Positions 36,833 to 45,517 of a stretch of 59,464 bases of DNA are shown here, in pieces. The notes under the pieces are model-generated. The model was not told the origin of the DNA. It saw only the letters and a program-made list of their open reading frames with translations, and did no database searches. Where the stretch lies: contig NZ_CANPVO010000045.1 in the NCBI RefSeq assembly GCF_947581785.1, positions 1-59,464 of the forward strand, written 5' to 3'. The position numbers were made by a program, and so were the translations under genes. This stretch comes from Candidatus Palauibacter polyketidifaciens (lineage in GTDB: Bacteria > Gemmatimonadota > Gemmatimonadetes > Palauibacterales > Palauibacteraceae). Each line of letters starts with the position of its first letter. Position 1 is the first letter of the stretch.

Positions 36833-38131
36833 ATGACCGCTCGTGGCGGCATGGGCTTCTTGTCAACGGTCACCGAAGGGATCGCGGTCGCCTTCGACTC
36901 GATCGGCGCCAACAAGGTTCGGAGCGGCCTCACGATCCTGGGCGTCACCATCGGCGTGCTCGTCGTCATGGTGATGGCGGCCGCGATCACCGGCATCAAC
37001 AAGAGCTTCGAAGACGCGATGTCGCCGAACGGCGTCGAGACGTTCTACGTGGCGCACTGGGACTTCACGTCGGGGGGCTTCGGTGGCGGCCCTCTGGGCG
37101 AGGAGGAGCCGGACCTGTTCCGGAACAAACCCCTCGATCCGCGGTGGGCCAGGGACCTCGGACGCATCCCGGGCATCCGGAGCGCATCTCCGTTCGTCGA
37201 ACTCACCGGCGATTTCGGTCCGGGGGCCTTCGAGGCGAGCGTCGGATCGGATCGTGTCGAGATCTCGTTCTACGGGGTCGGGGCCGACTATCTCGAGATC
37301 TACAGCGGCGACTTCATCTCGGGCCGCTGGTTCACGCACCCCGAGGCCGAGCGGCGGGCGCCCGTCGCCGTGATCGATTCCACCGTGGCGGCCGACCTGT
37401 TCGGGTCGCTCAATCCGCTCGGCCGCGAGATCCGGATCGGCGAAGGCAGCCGCGGAGCCATGTTCCGCGTGGTCGGCGTGTACCGCGTGCCGGCCAACCT
37501 GTTCGCCGGCCTCGCGTCGCACTACGTGTGGGTACCGTTCGCGAGCGCGGACAAGCTGCTGCCCGTCTGGGACCGGGCCGTCAGCATCATCGTGCGGCCG
37601 GAACCCGAAGCCGACCTTCAGATGGCGCGCGACGCGACGCACGCGCGGATGCGGCAGCTTCGCCAACTGGAGCCAGCCGAGGAGGACGACTTCGCGGTGC
37701 TGACCCAGGAGCAATTGCTGAATCTCTGGGGTCAACTGACAAACGTCCTGTTTGCGGCGATGCTCGGGTTGTCGAGCATCGGGCTCATGGTGGGGGGGGT
37801 CGGCGTGATCGGGATCATGATGATTTCCGTGACGGAGCGGACGCGGGAGATCGGGTTGCGGAAGGCGATGGGCGGACGGCGGCGGGACATCATGTGGCAA
37901 TTCCTGGTCGAGGCGGCCACGCTCACGCTGCTGGGCGGAGCGACCGGGATGCTGATGGGCGGCGCAATCGTTTGGGTCGTGAACGCGCTCACGCCGCTCC
38001 CGGCCGTCGTGCCACTGTGGTCCATCGTGGCGGCCCTTGCGGCATCGGTGCTCACCGGGATCGGTTTCGGACTCTACCCGGCTTCGCGGGCCGCAGCGCT
38101 GGATCCGATCGAAGCGCTGCGCTACGAGTAG
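36833..38131 (+). CDS. MacB/FtsX-type ABC transporter permease 3 (tandem duplicate of permease 2)
   Basis: 432 residues. MTARGGMGFLSTVTEGIAVA and the TM1 VRSGLTILGVTIGVLVVMVM mirror permease 2, as do VFGVYRVPANLFAGL-like and EIGLRKAMGGRRRDIMWQFL segments. The periplasmic domain differs most near residues 70-110, where a Gly-rich insert (SGGFGGGPLGEEEPD) occurs. Duplication of permease 2 is the simplest explanation. 74 bp separate the two. It is the last gene of the export cassette, 30 bp before bshB1. Confidence 0.92.
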   Translation: MTARGGMGFLSTVTEGIAVAFDSIGANKVRSGLTILGVTIGVLVVMVMAAAITGINKSFEDAMSPNGVETFYVAHWDFTSGGFGGGPLGEEEPDLFRNKPLDPRWARDLGRIPGIRSASPFVELTGDFGPGAFEASVGSDRVEISFYGVGADYLEIYSGDFISGRWFTHPEAERRAPVAVIDSTVAADLFGSLNPLGREIRIGEGSRGAMFRVVGVYRVPANLFAGLASHYVWVPFASADKLLPVWDRAVSIIVRPEPEADLQMARDATHARMRQLRQLEPAEEDDFAVLTQEQLLNLWGQLTNVLFAAMLGLSSIGLMVGGVGVIGIMMISVTERTREIGLRKAMGGRRRDIMWQFLVEAATLTLLGGATGMLMGGAIVWVVNALTPLPAVVPLWSIVAALAASVLTGIGFGLYPASRAAALDPIEALRYE

Positions 38132-38161
38132 GCGACCGAAAGGCGAGCGGCTGACCGCCCG

Positions 38162-38887
38162 ATGACCGAACAATCTCTGGACCTCCTTGCGATCGCGGCG
38201 CATCCGGACGATGCGGAACTCACCTGCGGCGGGACGCTGGCCCGTGCCGCGGAACAGGGATACCGGACGGGGATCCTGGACCTGACCCGGGGCGAGATGG
38301 CCTCGCGCGGGACTCCGGAGTTGCGGGCGGAGGAGGCGGACCAGGCGGCGGCGGCGCTGGGCGTCGGGGTCCGGGTCAACGCCGGGCTCCCGGATGCGCG
38401 ACTCGAGAACTCGCAGGAGGCGCGGCGGATCGTCGTCGGACACCTGCGGGACCTCGCTCCGGCGACCGTGATCCTGCCGTATCCGCGCGGCCGTCATCCG
38501 GATCATCGGGTCGCCTCCGAGCTCGCCCGCGATGCCTGTTTCCTCGCGGGACTGCGGGAGTACGAAGGCGGCCCGGGGCGGCGGCCGGAGAAGATCCTCT
38601 ACGCCATGGCGTATCGGGAGGACGCGGTGAAACCGACCTTCGTCGTCCCGCTCACCGAAGAGCAGTTCCAGCGCAAGGTCGAGGCGGTGCGGTGCTACGC
38701 GTCACAGTTCGAGGGCTCGACGGCGGCGGGCGAGATCTTCCCCACCGGACAGCCGCTCGTCGAACGCATCGAGACAGCGTCGCGGCACTACGGCTCGCTG
38801 GTCCGGGCGCCGCACGGGGAACCGTTCCATACGGATGAGACGATGCGCGTGAGCGATGTCACACGCCTCGGAGTCCGCTCGTTGTAA
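38162..38887 (+). CDS. bshB1: Bacillithiol biosynthesis deacetylase BshB1
   Basis: A 241-residue LmbE/PIG-L-family zinc deacetylase. The metal/catalytic motif is AHPDDAELTCGG, followed by LDLTRGEMASRGTPELRAEEA and ILPYPRGRHPDHRVASEL (third zinc ligand in PDH). Signature segments ILYAMAY and CYASQF match the BshB1 subgroup (removes acetyl from GlcNAc-malate). This implies bacillithiol as the low-molecular-weight thiol. The other bsh genes are not in the window. It follows the export operon by 30 bp. Confidence 0.93.
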   Translation: MTEQSLDLLAIAAHPDDAELTCGGTLARAAEQGYRTGILDLTRGEMASRGTPELRAEEADQAAAALGVGVRVNAGLPDARLENSQEARRIVVGHLRDLAPATVILPYPRGRHPDHRVASELARDACFLAGLREYEGGPGRRPEKILYAMAYREDAVKPTFVVPLTEEQFQRKVEAVRCYASQFEGSTAAGEIFPTGQPLVERIETASRHYGSLVRAPHGEPFHTDETMRVSDVTRLGVRSL

Positions 38888-38903
38888 GAAGGCGCTGGAG
38901 CCG

Positions 38904-39338
38904 TCAGCCGCAGCGAACCTCGACGAGGAGCCGCTTCCAGCTCGGGACCGACTCGGCGCCCACCTTGATCACCTGCACGCGTGCCGCGCCGCCGCGCCGC
39001 ATCCAGGGGGCGAGCCAGGCGCCGATTTCCCTCGGGAGGTGGCCGACCGGATCGCCATCGCGGATGTGGACCCAGACATCGTCGGGTTCGCCTCCGGGCG
39101 GGTCGGGGATGAGGAGGAGTTCCTCCTGCGGGCTTACCGTGTCGAGGTGGCGGGCGCGGTCTTCGAAAGCGAGTCCGTGTACGGTGGTGCGGAACACCGG
39201 GGCCCCGAGCGGTGGTATGCTCTGCTCGTCGGACGTGGGCCCTGTGGGGCTTGGCGCCGGGGGGGTCGGCCCCGGCGCGGAACGTGGTGGCTCCATGTAC
39301 TCCATCCCGAGTTGCGGCGTTGTTTGAAGCTTCGACAC
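38904..39338 (-). CDS. HIRAN-domain protein
   Basis: 144 residues. The first 45 are Pro/Ser/Thr-rich and unstructured. Residues about 48-142 read as a HIRAN domain: FRTTVHGLAFEDRAR, then LLLIPDPPGGEPDDVWVHI, then DGDPVGHLPREIGAWLAPWM and ARVQVIKV. HIRAN domains bind 3'-OH ssDNA ends in helicases such as HLTF; stand-alone bacterial versions are poorly known. The gene is convergent with bshB1 (17 bp) and divergent from the desulfurase. Assignment rests on pattern reading; moderate certainty. Confidence 0.72.
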   Translation of the reverse strand: MSKLQTTPQLGMEYMEPPRSAPGPTPPAPSPTGPTSDEQSIPPLGAPVFRTTVHGLAFEDRARHLDTVSPQEELLLIPDPPGGEPDDVWVHIRDGDPVGHLPREIGAWLAPWMRRGGAARVQVIKVGAESVPSWKRLLVEVRCG

Positions 39339-39384
39339 AATAGACGCTCTCTGCTCGACGGGCGAATCCGGACCGAAAACGACG

Positions 39385-40557
39385 ATGACACAGCGGGAAG
39401 AAGAGAGACTCTACCTCGACTACGCGGCGACCTGGCCCATGCGGCCGGAGGTATGGGAGGCGATGGGAGCGGAGCTGCGGCACGGCTTCAATCCCGCGAG
39501 CGCCCATGCCCCGGGACGGCGGGCCCATCGCTGCCTCGAGGTCGCGCGCGGGCGGATCGCGGATCTGCTCGGGTGCGCGCGGTCATCCATCTACTTCACG
39601 GGCGGTGGCACGCAGTCCGACAACCTCGCGATCCTCGGCTTCGTGCGGTCGAATCCGGGGCGGAGTCCGCGCGTGTTCGTGTCCGAGATCGAGCACAAGG
39701 CATGCCTCGAGGCGGGGGACCGCGGCGCGGTGGAGGGAGCCCGCGTGGCGCGGATTCCCGTGGACGGGTCGGGGACGATCGACCTCGGATGGCTGCGGCG
39801 GGAACTCGCGGCGGACCCGGACGCGCCGACGCTGATTTCGGTGATGTGGGCGAACAACGAGATCGGCACGGTCCAGGCGATGGGGGAGATCGTCGAGCTG
39901 GGCCACGAGTACGGGGCGCTCGTACACACGGACGCCGTGCAGGCCCTGGGGAAGGTGGACTGCGATCTGGAGCGGACGCCGGTCGATCTTCTCTCGGCTA
40001 CGGCGCACAAGCTCGGCGGGCCCGTGGGGATCGGCCTCCTCTACCTGCGCCCGGGGGTGACGCTTGAGCCGCTGAGCTACGGGGGCGGCCAGGAACGGTC
40101 CATGTGGCCGGGCACGCAGAACCCGATCGGCGCGACGGGTTTCGCGGCCGCACTCGCGCTCGCGCTCGAGGACCGCGAGGCAGAGGTCGCACGCTGGACT
40201 GCGCTGCGGGATCACCTCGAGGCGCGGATCCGCGCGGAGATCCCCGACGCCCGGATCCATGCCGGCGACGCGCCGCTGCGGATGCCGAATCTCGTCAGCA
40301 TCGGGATCCCGGGGTGTGACAGCGGAGCCGTGCTCGTCTCCCTCGATTTCGAGGGGATCGCGGCCTCGGGCGGATCGGCCTGCGGTTCCGACTCGAGCGT
40401 CGGCTCCGACGTGCTGGACGCGATCGGGATCACCAGCGACGTCCCGTACGCGGCCGTGCGCTTCAGCTTCGGCCACGACACGTCCCGGGCGGACGTCGAC
40501 GCGGCGGCGGATGCGCTGGCCCGGGTGGCCGCGCGGGTCGTCGCCATCACGGCCTGA
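39385..40557 (+). CDS. Cysteine desulfurase (NifS/YrvO-like)
   Basis: A 390-residue PLP enzyme of class V. YLDYAATWPMRPEVWEAM is the N-terminal NifS/IscS signature; FTGGGTQSDNLAI and NNEIGTVQAM are substrate/PLP loops. The Schiff-base Lys is in SATAHKLGGP (about 209), and the active-site Cys (about 332) lies in GGSACGSDSSVGSDVL. The loop after the Cys deviates from the usual SGSACTSG of group I enzymes. It mobilises sulfur from cysteine. Immediate linkage to mnmA (12 bp) points to a dedicated sulfur donor for tRNA thiolation, as in yrvO-mnmA of Bacillus. Confidence 0.93.
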   Translation: MTQREEERLYLDYAATWPMRPEVWEAMGAELRHGFNPASAHAPGRRAHRCLEVARGRIADLLGCARSSIYFTGGGTQSDNLAILGFVRSNPGRSPRVFVSEIEHKACLEAGDRGAVEGARVARIPVDGSGTIDLGWLRRELAADPDAPTLISVMWANNEIGTVQAMGEIVELGHEYGALVHTDAVQALGKVDCDLERTPVDLLSATAHKLGGPVGIGLLYLRPGVTLEPLSYGGGQERSMWPGTQNPIGATGFAAALALALEDREAEVARWTALRDHLEARIRAEIPDARIHAGDAPLRMPNLVSIGIPGCDSGAVLVSLDFEGIAASGGSACGSDSSVGSDVLDAIGITSDVPYAAVRFSFGHDTSRADVDAAADALARVAARVVAITA

Positions 40558-40569
40558 GATCGCGCATCC

Positions 40570-41667
40570 ATGATCGCCCCGAACCGCCTCGCGGACTCCG
40601 TGCTCGTCGCCATGTCGGGCGGTGTGGACTCGTCGCTCACCGCGGCGCTGCTGGCGCGCGAGGGCCGCCCGATCATCGGCGTGACGATGAAGACCTTCTG
40701 CTACACCGGCAGCGAGGGCCCCACGCGCACCTGCTGCGGCCTCGACGGGATCGCGGACGCCAAGTCCGTCGCCGCCCAGCTCGACATGCCGCACCACGTG
40801 TTCGACGTGGAGGAGGAGTTCACGCGCGACGTGATCGACGACTTCGTGTCGGAGTACGCGGCCGGCCGCACACCGATCCCGTGCGTCCGCTGCAACAGCT
40901 TCACGAAGTTCCGGGACCTCCTCGTGCGGGCGGACGCGCTGGACTGCCGCTGGCTGGCGACGGGGCACTACGCGCGCGTGGTCCGACCCCGCTCCGGCCC
41001 TCCGGAACTCCACCTCGGCGCGGATGACCACAAGGATCAGACGTACTTCCTGTGGGGGATGCCCCGCGAGGCGCTCGACCGTCTGCTCCTGCCGGTCGGC
41101 GAGCTGACGAAGCCACAGGTCCGCGCGGAGGCGCGGCGGCTCGGCCTCGACACGGCGGACAAGCCGGAGTCGTTCGAGATCTGCTTCGTCCCCGACAACG
41201 ACTACGCCGGGGTCCTGCGCCGGTACCTGCCGGAGGACCACCCTGCCCTCTCACCCGGCGCCATCCGCTTCGAGGACGGCTCCGATGCGGGCGAGCACCC
41301 GGGCTACGCACACTACACCGTGGGACAGCGCAAGGGGCTCCCGGGCGGCCTTCCCGAACCGATGTTCGTGCTCGAGATCCGGCCGGAGTCGCGCGACGTC
41401 ATCATCGGGCCGCGGGCCTCCCTGGCCCGCTCGCGCATCGGCGCCGAGGGTGCGAACTGGCTGGCCGAGCCTCCCGACGGGGGCGAGCGCATCGGGGTGC
41501 GGATCCGGCATGGTGCCGCGATCGTCGAGGCGGAGGTCATCGAGGCGACGCCGACGGGCTTCTCGCTGGAGCTGCCCGTGCCGCAGTCGGCCATCACGCC
41601 GGGCCAGAGCGCCGTGCTCTACCGGGACGATCTCGTCCTCGGCGGCGGCGTCATCGTCTCAAACTGA
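40570..41667 (+). CDS. mnmA: tRNA-specific 2-thiouridylase MnmA
   Basis: 365 residues. PP-loop SGGVDSSLTAALL (16-28), then the substrate-binding segment TPIPCVRCN (Cys about 104, the first catalytic cysteine) and SFEICFVPDND with the second catalytic Cys (about 203); HYTVGQRKGL is also typical. It installs sulfur at position 2 of U34 in tRNA-Lys/Glu/Gln. TRTCCGLDG near residue 50 adds a Cys pair. It is the last gene of the plus-strand block and convergent with dnaJ. Confidence 0.95.
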   Translation: MIAPNRLADSVLVAMSGGVDSSLTAALLAREGRPIIGVTMKTFCYTGSEGPTRTCCGLDGIADAKSVAAQLDMPHHVFDVEEEFTRDVIDDFVSEYAAGRTPIPCVRCNSFTKFRDLLVRADALDCRWLATGHYARVVRPRSGPPELHLGADDHKDQTYFLWGMPREALDRLLLPVGELTKPQVRAEARRLGLDTADKPESFEICFVPDNDYAGVLRRYLPEDHPALSPGAIRFEDGSDAGEHPGYAHYTVGQRKGLPGGLPEPMFVLEIRPESRDVIIGPRASLARSRIGAEGANWLAEPPDGGERIGVRIRHGAAIVEAEVIEATPTGFSLELPVPQSAITPGQSAVLYRDDLVLGGGVIVSN

Positions 41668-41676
41668 CGGCCGGCG

Positions 41677-41695
41677 CAAGGCGCTGGCGGCCAGC
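41677..41695. terminator. Hairpin between convergent mnmA and dnaJ
   Basis: GGCGCTGG-CGG-CCAGCGCC is a perfect 8-bp stem with a 3-nt loop centred between the two stop codons. There is no T-tract on either strand, so it may work with Rho or simply protect both 3' ends. Confidence 0.4.
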
Positions 41696-41715
41696 GCCAA
41701 GGCGCGGGGCGCGGG

Positions 41716-42816
41716 TCAGTAGGAGAGGCCCTCCTGTTTCGCGAGATCCTGGACCGTCTTCAGGCCCTCGCCGGAGAGGTCGGGCGTTTCCACGACGACC
41801 TTGACGAGCTGGTCGCCCCGGTTGTCGCCGCGCCGGATGCCCTGGCCCCTTATCCGGAACGTGGTGCCGCTCTGCGTGCCCGGCGGGATTCTGAGCACGA
41901 CCTTGTTCCCGCCGATCGTCCTCACCTTCACCTTCGAGCCGAGGATCGCCTGCGCCACGTTGATCGGCACCTCGCAGGCGAGGTCGAGCCCGTCGCGGGT
42001 GAAGAAGCGGTCGGGGTCGACCTGGAACTTGATGATGAGGTCGCCTGCGGGGCCGCCGCCCGGACCGCGTTCGCCCTTGCCGGAGATGCGGACGCGCGAG
42101 CCGCTCTCCACCCCCGCGGGCACCTTGACGCTGAGCTTGCGCCGCGTGTTCACCTGGCCGCGCCCGGAACAGCTCGAGCACGGCGTCTCCGGCACCATCC
42201 CTCGGCGCATGCACACCGGGCACGGGCGCGTGACGGAGAACCCGCCCTGCCCGAACGTGACCTCGCCCTTGCCATCGCACTCGGCGCAGCGTACCAGCGA
42301 CGTGCCGGGAGCGGCGCCATCCCCGTCGCACGTCGCGCACTCCTCGTTGATCGGCACCGTGACCGCGACCCGGCCGCCCCGCGCCGCCGTGCGGAGCGGC
42401 ACCGTGACCAGGTATTCGACGTTGCGGCCCCGCTTCGGCCCCTTGCTCTCCGGCTTCGCCTTCTTCCCGAAATCGAAGATCGAGGAAAAGATGCCGCCGA
42501 TGCCGCCCAGGTCGGACAGATCCTCGAACTTGAAGTTGCCCGCGCCGCCGGGGGCTCCGCCCGGCTGGCCGGGCCCGAATGCGCCGAGGCCGCCGTACTT
42601 CCGCACGCGGTCGTACTTCTTGCGCTTGTCGGGATCGGAGAGGACGCCGTGCGCCTCCGATACCTCCTTGAACTTCTCCGTCGACCTCGGATCGCCCGCG
42701 TTCGCGTCCGGGTGGTGCTCCTTCGCGAGCTTGCGGTAGGCCTTCCGGATCTCGTCCTCGCTCGCGTTCTCCGCGACCCCGAGAATCTTGTAGTAATCCT
42801 TCGCCTGCGTCGCCAT
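41716..42816 (-). CDS. dnaJ: Chaperone protein DnaJ
   Basis: 366 residues: J-domain with the HPD motif ([12 protein letters not shown]), a Gly/Phe-rich linker ([19 protein letters not shown]), four zinc CxxCxGxG-like modules ([32 protein letters not shown]) and the C-terminal substrate domain. The third module lacks the second Gly of the usual CxxCxGxG. It stimulates DnaK ATPase. It is 4 bp after grpE; dnaK and hrcA are not adjacent. Confidence 0.96.
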   Translation of the reverse strand: MATQAKDYYKILGVAENASEDEIRKAYRKLAKEHHPDANAGDPRSTEKFKEVSEAHGVLSDPDKRKKYDRVRKYGGLGAFGPGQPGGAPGGAGNFKFEDLSDLGGIGGIFSSIFDFGKKAKPESKGPKRGRNVEYLVTVPLRTAARGGRVAVTVPINEECATCDGDGAAPGTSLVRCAECDGKGEVTFGQGGFSVTRPCPVCMRRGMVPETPCSSCSGRGQVNTRRKLSVKVPAGVESGSRVRISGKGERGPGGGPAGDLIIKFQVDPDRFFTRDGLDLACEVPINVAQAILGSKVKVRTIGGNKVVLRIPPGTQSGTTFRIRGQGIRRGDNRGDQLVKVVVETPDLSGEGLKTVQDLAKQEGLSY

Positions 42817-42820
42817 CGGA

Positions 42821-43447
42821 TCAGGAAGCTTCCGCTTCGTGGCGGTAGACCGTGACGCGCGCGGGGCGAAGCAGCCGGTCGCCGAGCCGGTATCCGATCA
42901 GGACGACGTGCGACACGAGTTCGTCCTGCTCCGGGTCGTCCGTCGGGGTCATCATCAGAGCGTCGTGGAGGTTGGGATCGAAGCGCTCGCCTACGGGGTT
43001 CACCGGTTCCACGCCGTTGTCGGAGAGGACCTTCGCGAACTTCCGGGCCACGAGCCCGATCCCCTCGTGCAGGGCCTCCGTCGTCGTGCCCTCGAGCGGC
43101 GTGTCGGCCACGCGCTGCAGGTCATCCATCGTTTCGAGCAGCTTGCCGGCGAGTTCCGCGCGCGCCCGCTCCCCCGCATCGCCCAACTCGCCCCTCGTCC
43201 GGCGCCGGAAGTTGTCGAACTCCGCGGCGAGCCGGAGGTGGCGGTCCTGCAGCGCCGCGAGTTCCTCCGCCGGCCCGAGATCCTCGCCGGACTCGGGCGG
43301 ACCGACCTCGTCCACGTGCCCGGGAGTCTCCGGCGCAGGCGCATCGGGCTCGGCGGCGTCGCCGGCGGCCTCCGGAGCGACGTCCTCCGGAGCGGTATCC
43401 TCCGGCGGCGCGCTCTCCATTTCCTGTTCCAGATCCCTCGTTCCCAT
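42821..43447 (-). CDS. grpE: Nucleotide exchange factor GrpE
   Basis: 208 residues. A long acidic, Pro/Glu-rich N-terminus (about 1-60) precedes the dimerising coiled coil ([23 protein letters not shown]) and the C-terminal beta-domain ([40 protein letters not shown]). It releases ADP from DnaK. It is linked to dnaJ by 4 bp and lies 22 bp after cinA. Confidence 0.94.
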   Translation of the reverse strand: MGTRDLEQEMESAPPEDTAPEDVAPEAAGDAAEPDAPAPETPGHVDEVGPPESGEDLGPAEELAALQDRHLRLAAEFDNFRRRTRGELGDAGERARAELAGKLLETMDDLQRVADTPLEGTTTEALHEGIGLVARKFAKVLSDNGVEPVNPVGERFDPNLHDALMMTPTDDPEQDELVSHVVLIGYRLGDRLLRPARVTVYRHEAEAS

Positions 43448-43469
43448 CGAATATCCTCGAGTGTGCTCG

Positions 43470-43934
43470 TCAAAGCCGCGAATCCAGCCAGCGCATCGCT
43501 TCCAGCGCGGCAGCTTCCCGGATCTCGTCCCGGCTCCCCCCGAAGCGGTGGCACCGCGCGTCGCGGGAGGGGCCGTCGTGGGCGATCCACACCGTGCCCA
43601 CGGGCTTCTCGGCGGATCCCCCCGAGGGCCCGGCGATTCCCGTGACGGCGATGGACCAGGTGCTCTCCGCCACGCGCCGCGCCCCGGCGGCCATCTCCTC
43701 CGCCACCGCCCGCGAAACGGCGCCGTACCGGTGGAGCGACGCCTCCGACACCTTCAGCAGCTCCCTTTTGGCGTCGTCATCGTAGCTTATCAGCCCACCC
43801 CACAAAACCTTCGACGCTCCGGGTACAGCCGTGAGGGCGGCGCCGATCAGGCCGCCCGTGCAACTCTCGGCGAGCACCAGGGTGTGACCCCTCTCCCGCA
43901 GGCCTTCGATGAGCGTCGCGGCGGCCTCGACCAG
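43470..43934 (-). CDS. CinA C-terminal-domain protein (nicotinamide-nucleotide amidase type)
   Basis: About 154 residues as read here. Core motifs are LVLAESCTGGLIGAALTAVPG, YGAVSRAVAEEMAAGARR, TGIAGPSGGSAEKPVGTVW and the closing ALEAMRWLD, matching stand-alone CinA/PncC domains that deamidate NMN. The first canonical start (GTG 43877) falls inside the conserved core and would remove the first helix. The conserved N-terminus LVEAAATLIEGLRERGHT continues upstream to a CTG at 43934 with AAGGG 10 nt before it, overlapping nothing but starting just past the pgsA stop (43948). Start codon CTG is therefore inferred. Confidence 0.85.
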   Translation of the reverse strand: MVEAAATLIEGLRERGHTLVLAESCTGGLIGAALTAVPGASKVLWGGLISYDDDAKRELLKVSEASLHRYGAVSRAVAEEMAAGARRVAESTWSIAVTGIAGPSGGSAEKPVGTVWIAHDGPSRDARCHRFGGSRDEIREAAALEAMRWLDSRL

Positions 43935-43947
43935 CGACGGACCGCCC

Positions 43948-44577
43948 TTACGAATGGCGACCCGCCATGAGGCGCGAAAACGTGCCCAGATAGGTCACGG
44001 CGGAGGCCAGGGTGAGCAACACGGCGAGGGTGAGAAAGGTCGTCGTGAACCATCCGTGGAAGGCGGAGAACCACTGCCACGCCCGGCCGCCGGGGGCCAC
44101 GAAGCCGGGCGTCAGGAACGCGACCCAGAGGATCGCGGAGCCGATGAAGATGTTCTGCGCGAGCGCCTTCCTCTTTCCCAGGATCTGCGCCGCGACGATC
44201 CGCCCGCGCCGCGCGGCGAAGGAGCGGAGCAGCGTGATCAGCGCCTCGCGCCCCAGGAAGATGACAATGGCCCAGAGCGGAATGACGCGGAACAGGGGGA
44301 GAGACGGGCTTCCCGCCTGCCCGAGATTGATGCTGTAGACGGGGATGAGGGCGGCGACGAGCAGCAGTTTGTCCGCCAGCGGGTCGACGATCTTGCCGAA
44401 GGAGGTCACCTCGCCGCGGGCTCGGGCCAGGTGTCCGTCCCACAGATCCGAGAGCGCGGCGAGGACGAACACGACGAACGCGATCATGCGCGGCGCCGGA
44501 CGAGGTTGCAGGAGCAGCGCCGTCACGACGGGAGCCGCGAGAATCCGGCCCGTGGTAATCGTGTTCGGGAGATTCAG
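43948..44577 (-). CDS. pgsA: CDP-diacylglycerol-glycerol-3-phosphate 3-phosphatidyltransferase
   Basis: About 209 residues, an integral membrane CDP-alcohol phosphatidyltransferase. Its motif reads DLWDGHLARARGEVTSFGKI then VDPLADKLLL, the full D-G-x2-A-R-x8-G-x3-D-x3-D pattern. Several TM segments follow. It makes phosphatidylglycerol phosphate. The natural N-terminus (LNLPNTITTGRILAAP) corresponds to a CTG at 44577 that overlaps the upstream stop as CTGA, with GGAG 7 nt upstream. The only ATG/GTG/TTG in frame (44679) would add 34 Arg/Gly-rich residues inside the previous gene. Confidence 0.9.
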   Translation of the reverse strand: MNLPNTITTGRILAAPVVTALLLQPRPAPRMIAFVVFVLAALSDLWDGHLARARGEVTSFGKIVDPLADKLLLVAALIPVYSINLGQAGSPSLPLFRVIPLWAIVIFLGREALITLLRSFAARRGRIVAAQILGKRKALAQNIFIGSAILWVAFLTPGFVAPGGRAWQWFSAFHGWFTTTFLTLAVLLTLASAVTYLGTFSRLMAGRHS

Positions 44578-44924
44578 TGTGGGTCTCCGCTCTCCAGGAC
44601 CTCGTCGCTCGCGAGCACGCTCTCGAGACTCTCCAGAACCGCCGTCGCGCGCTTGCGGAGGAGCGGTCGCTCCTCCCATGCCAGATAATCTCTCAACAGC
44701 GGCAGATCGTCCACGGACGGGTGCGACTTCAGGTATCCGAGGGCGGCCAGGCGCCGGAGCGGATGCGGACTGAACAGTTCGCGCCGGTGGCGGCGCATCT
44801 GATCCCGCGCGAGATAGATCCCGAGGCCGACGGCCGCGGCGGCGCCCAGCAGGGCCGCGGCCGCGATCTTCCAGCCCGTCGCGGAACGGCGGTCCGCATC
44901 TTCGTATTCGATTCGAGTCGTCAT
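44574..44924 (-). CDS. Membrane-anchored HEAT-like hypothetical protein
   Basis: 116 residues. A TM helix lies at about 19-39 (WKIAAAALLGAAAAVGLGIYLA), followed by a basic helical region with HEAT-repeat-like spacing (PLRRLAALGYLKSHPSVDDLPLLRDYLAWEERPLLRKRA). Function unknown. It overlaps pgsA by 4 bp and follows recR by 5 bp, so it is part of this operon. Confidence 0.68.
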   Translation of the reverse strand: MTTRIEYEDADRRSATGWKIAAAALLGAAAAVGLGIYLARDQMRRHRRELFSPHPLRRLAALGYLKSHPSVDDLPLLRDYLAWEERPLLRKRATAVLESLESVLASDEVLESGDPH

Positions 44925-44929
44925 CGCTG

Positions 44930-45517
44930 CTACATCTCCCGTCGGCCGGCGAAGGCTTCGGCGATCGTCACTCCGTCGGCGTACTCGAGGTCCCCCCCCA
45001 CGGGCAGCCCGCGCGCGAGGCGTGTGACCGTGACATCGGCGGCCGAGGCGAGCAGGCGCTGCAGGTACGTCGCCGTCGCCTCTCCCTCGACGCTCGCGTT
45101 CGTCGCGATGATCACCTCCCGGATCGGGGTGTCGAGACGCCGAAGCAGGGCCCGGATATTCAGGTCATCGGGCCCCACCCCATCGAGAGGGGACAACCGT
45201 CCGCCAAGTACATGATACTGCCCCGCGAAGTTCCCCGAGTTCTCGATCGCCGGAATGTCCGAGGCCTCCTCCACGACGCACACCTGCGCCGGGTCGCGCC
45301 TCGGACTGCTGCAGTATTCGCACGGGTCCATGTCGCTGAGGTTGCCGCAGATGCCGCACACGCGGACCTCGGCCGCGATCCGTTCCAGGGCCCGTGCCAG
45401 GCGCCGGGTATCGTCCTTCGAATTCCTGAGAAGGTGATACGTGAGGCGCCGCGCGGTCTTGCGACCGATCCCGGGGAGCCGGCCGAATTCGCCCACGAGC
45501 GCTTCGATGGCGTTCAC
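44930..45517 (-). CDS. recR: Recombination mediator RecR
   Basis: 195 residues. HhH region (RLPGIGRKTARRLTYHLL), four-Cys zinc finger (CGICGNLSDMDPCEYC), Toprim domain with CVVEEASDIPAIENSG and the Walker-B-like VIIATNASVEGEATATYL, then the C-terminal DVTVTRLARGLPVGGDLEY. It loads RecA with RecO/RecF. It overlaps ebfC by 4 bp in the conserved dnaX-ebfC-recR unit. Confidence 0.96.
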   Translation of the reverse strand: MNAIEALVGEFGRLPGIGRKTARRLTYHLLRNSKDDTRRLARALERIAAEVRVCGICGNLSDMDPCEYCSSPRRDPAQVCVVEEASDIPAIENSGNFAGQYHVLGGRLSPLDGVGPDDLNIRALLRRLDTPIREVIIATNASVEGEATATYLQRLLASAADVTVTRLARGLPVGGDLEYADGVTIAEAFAGRREM

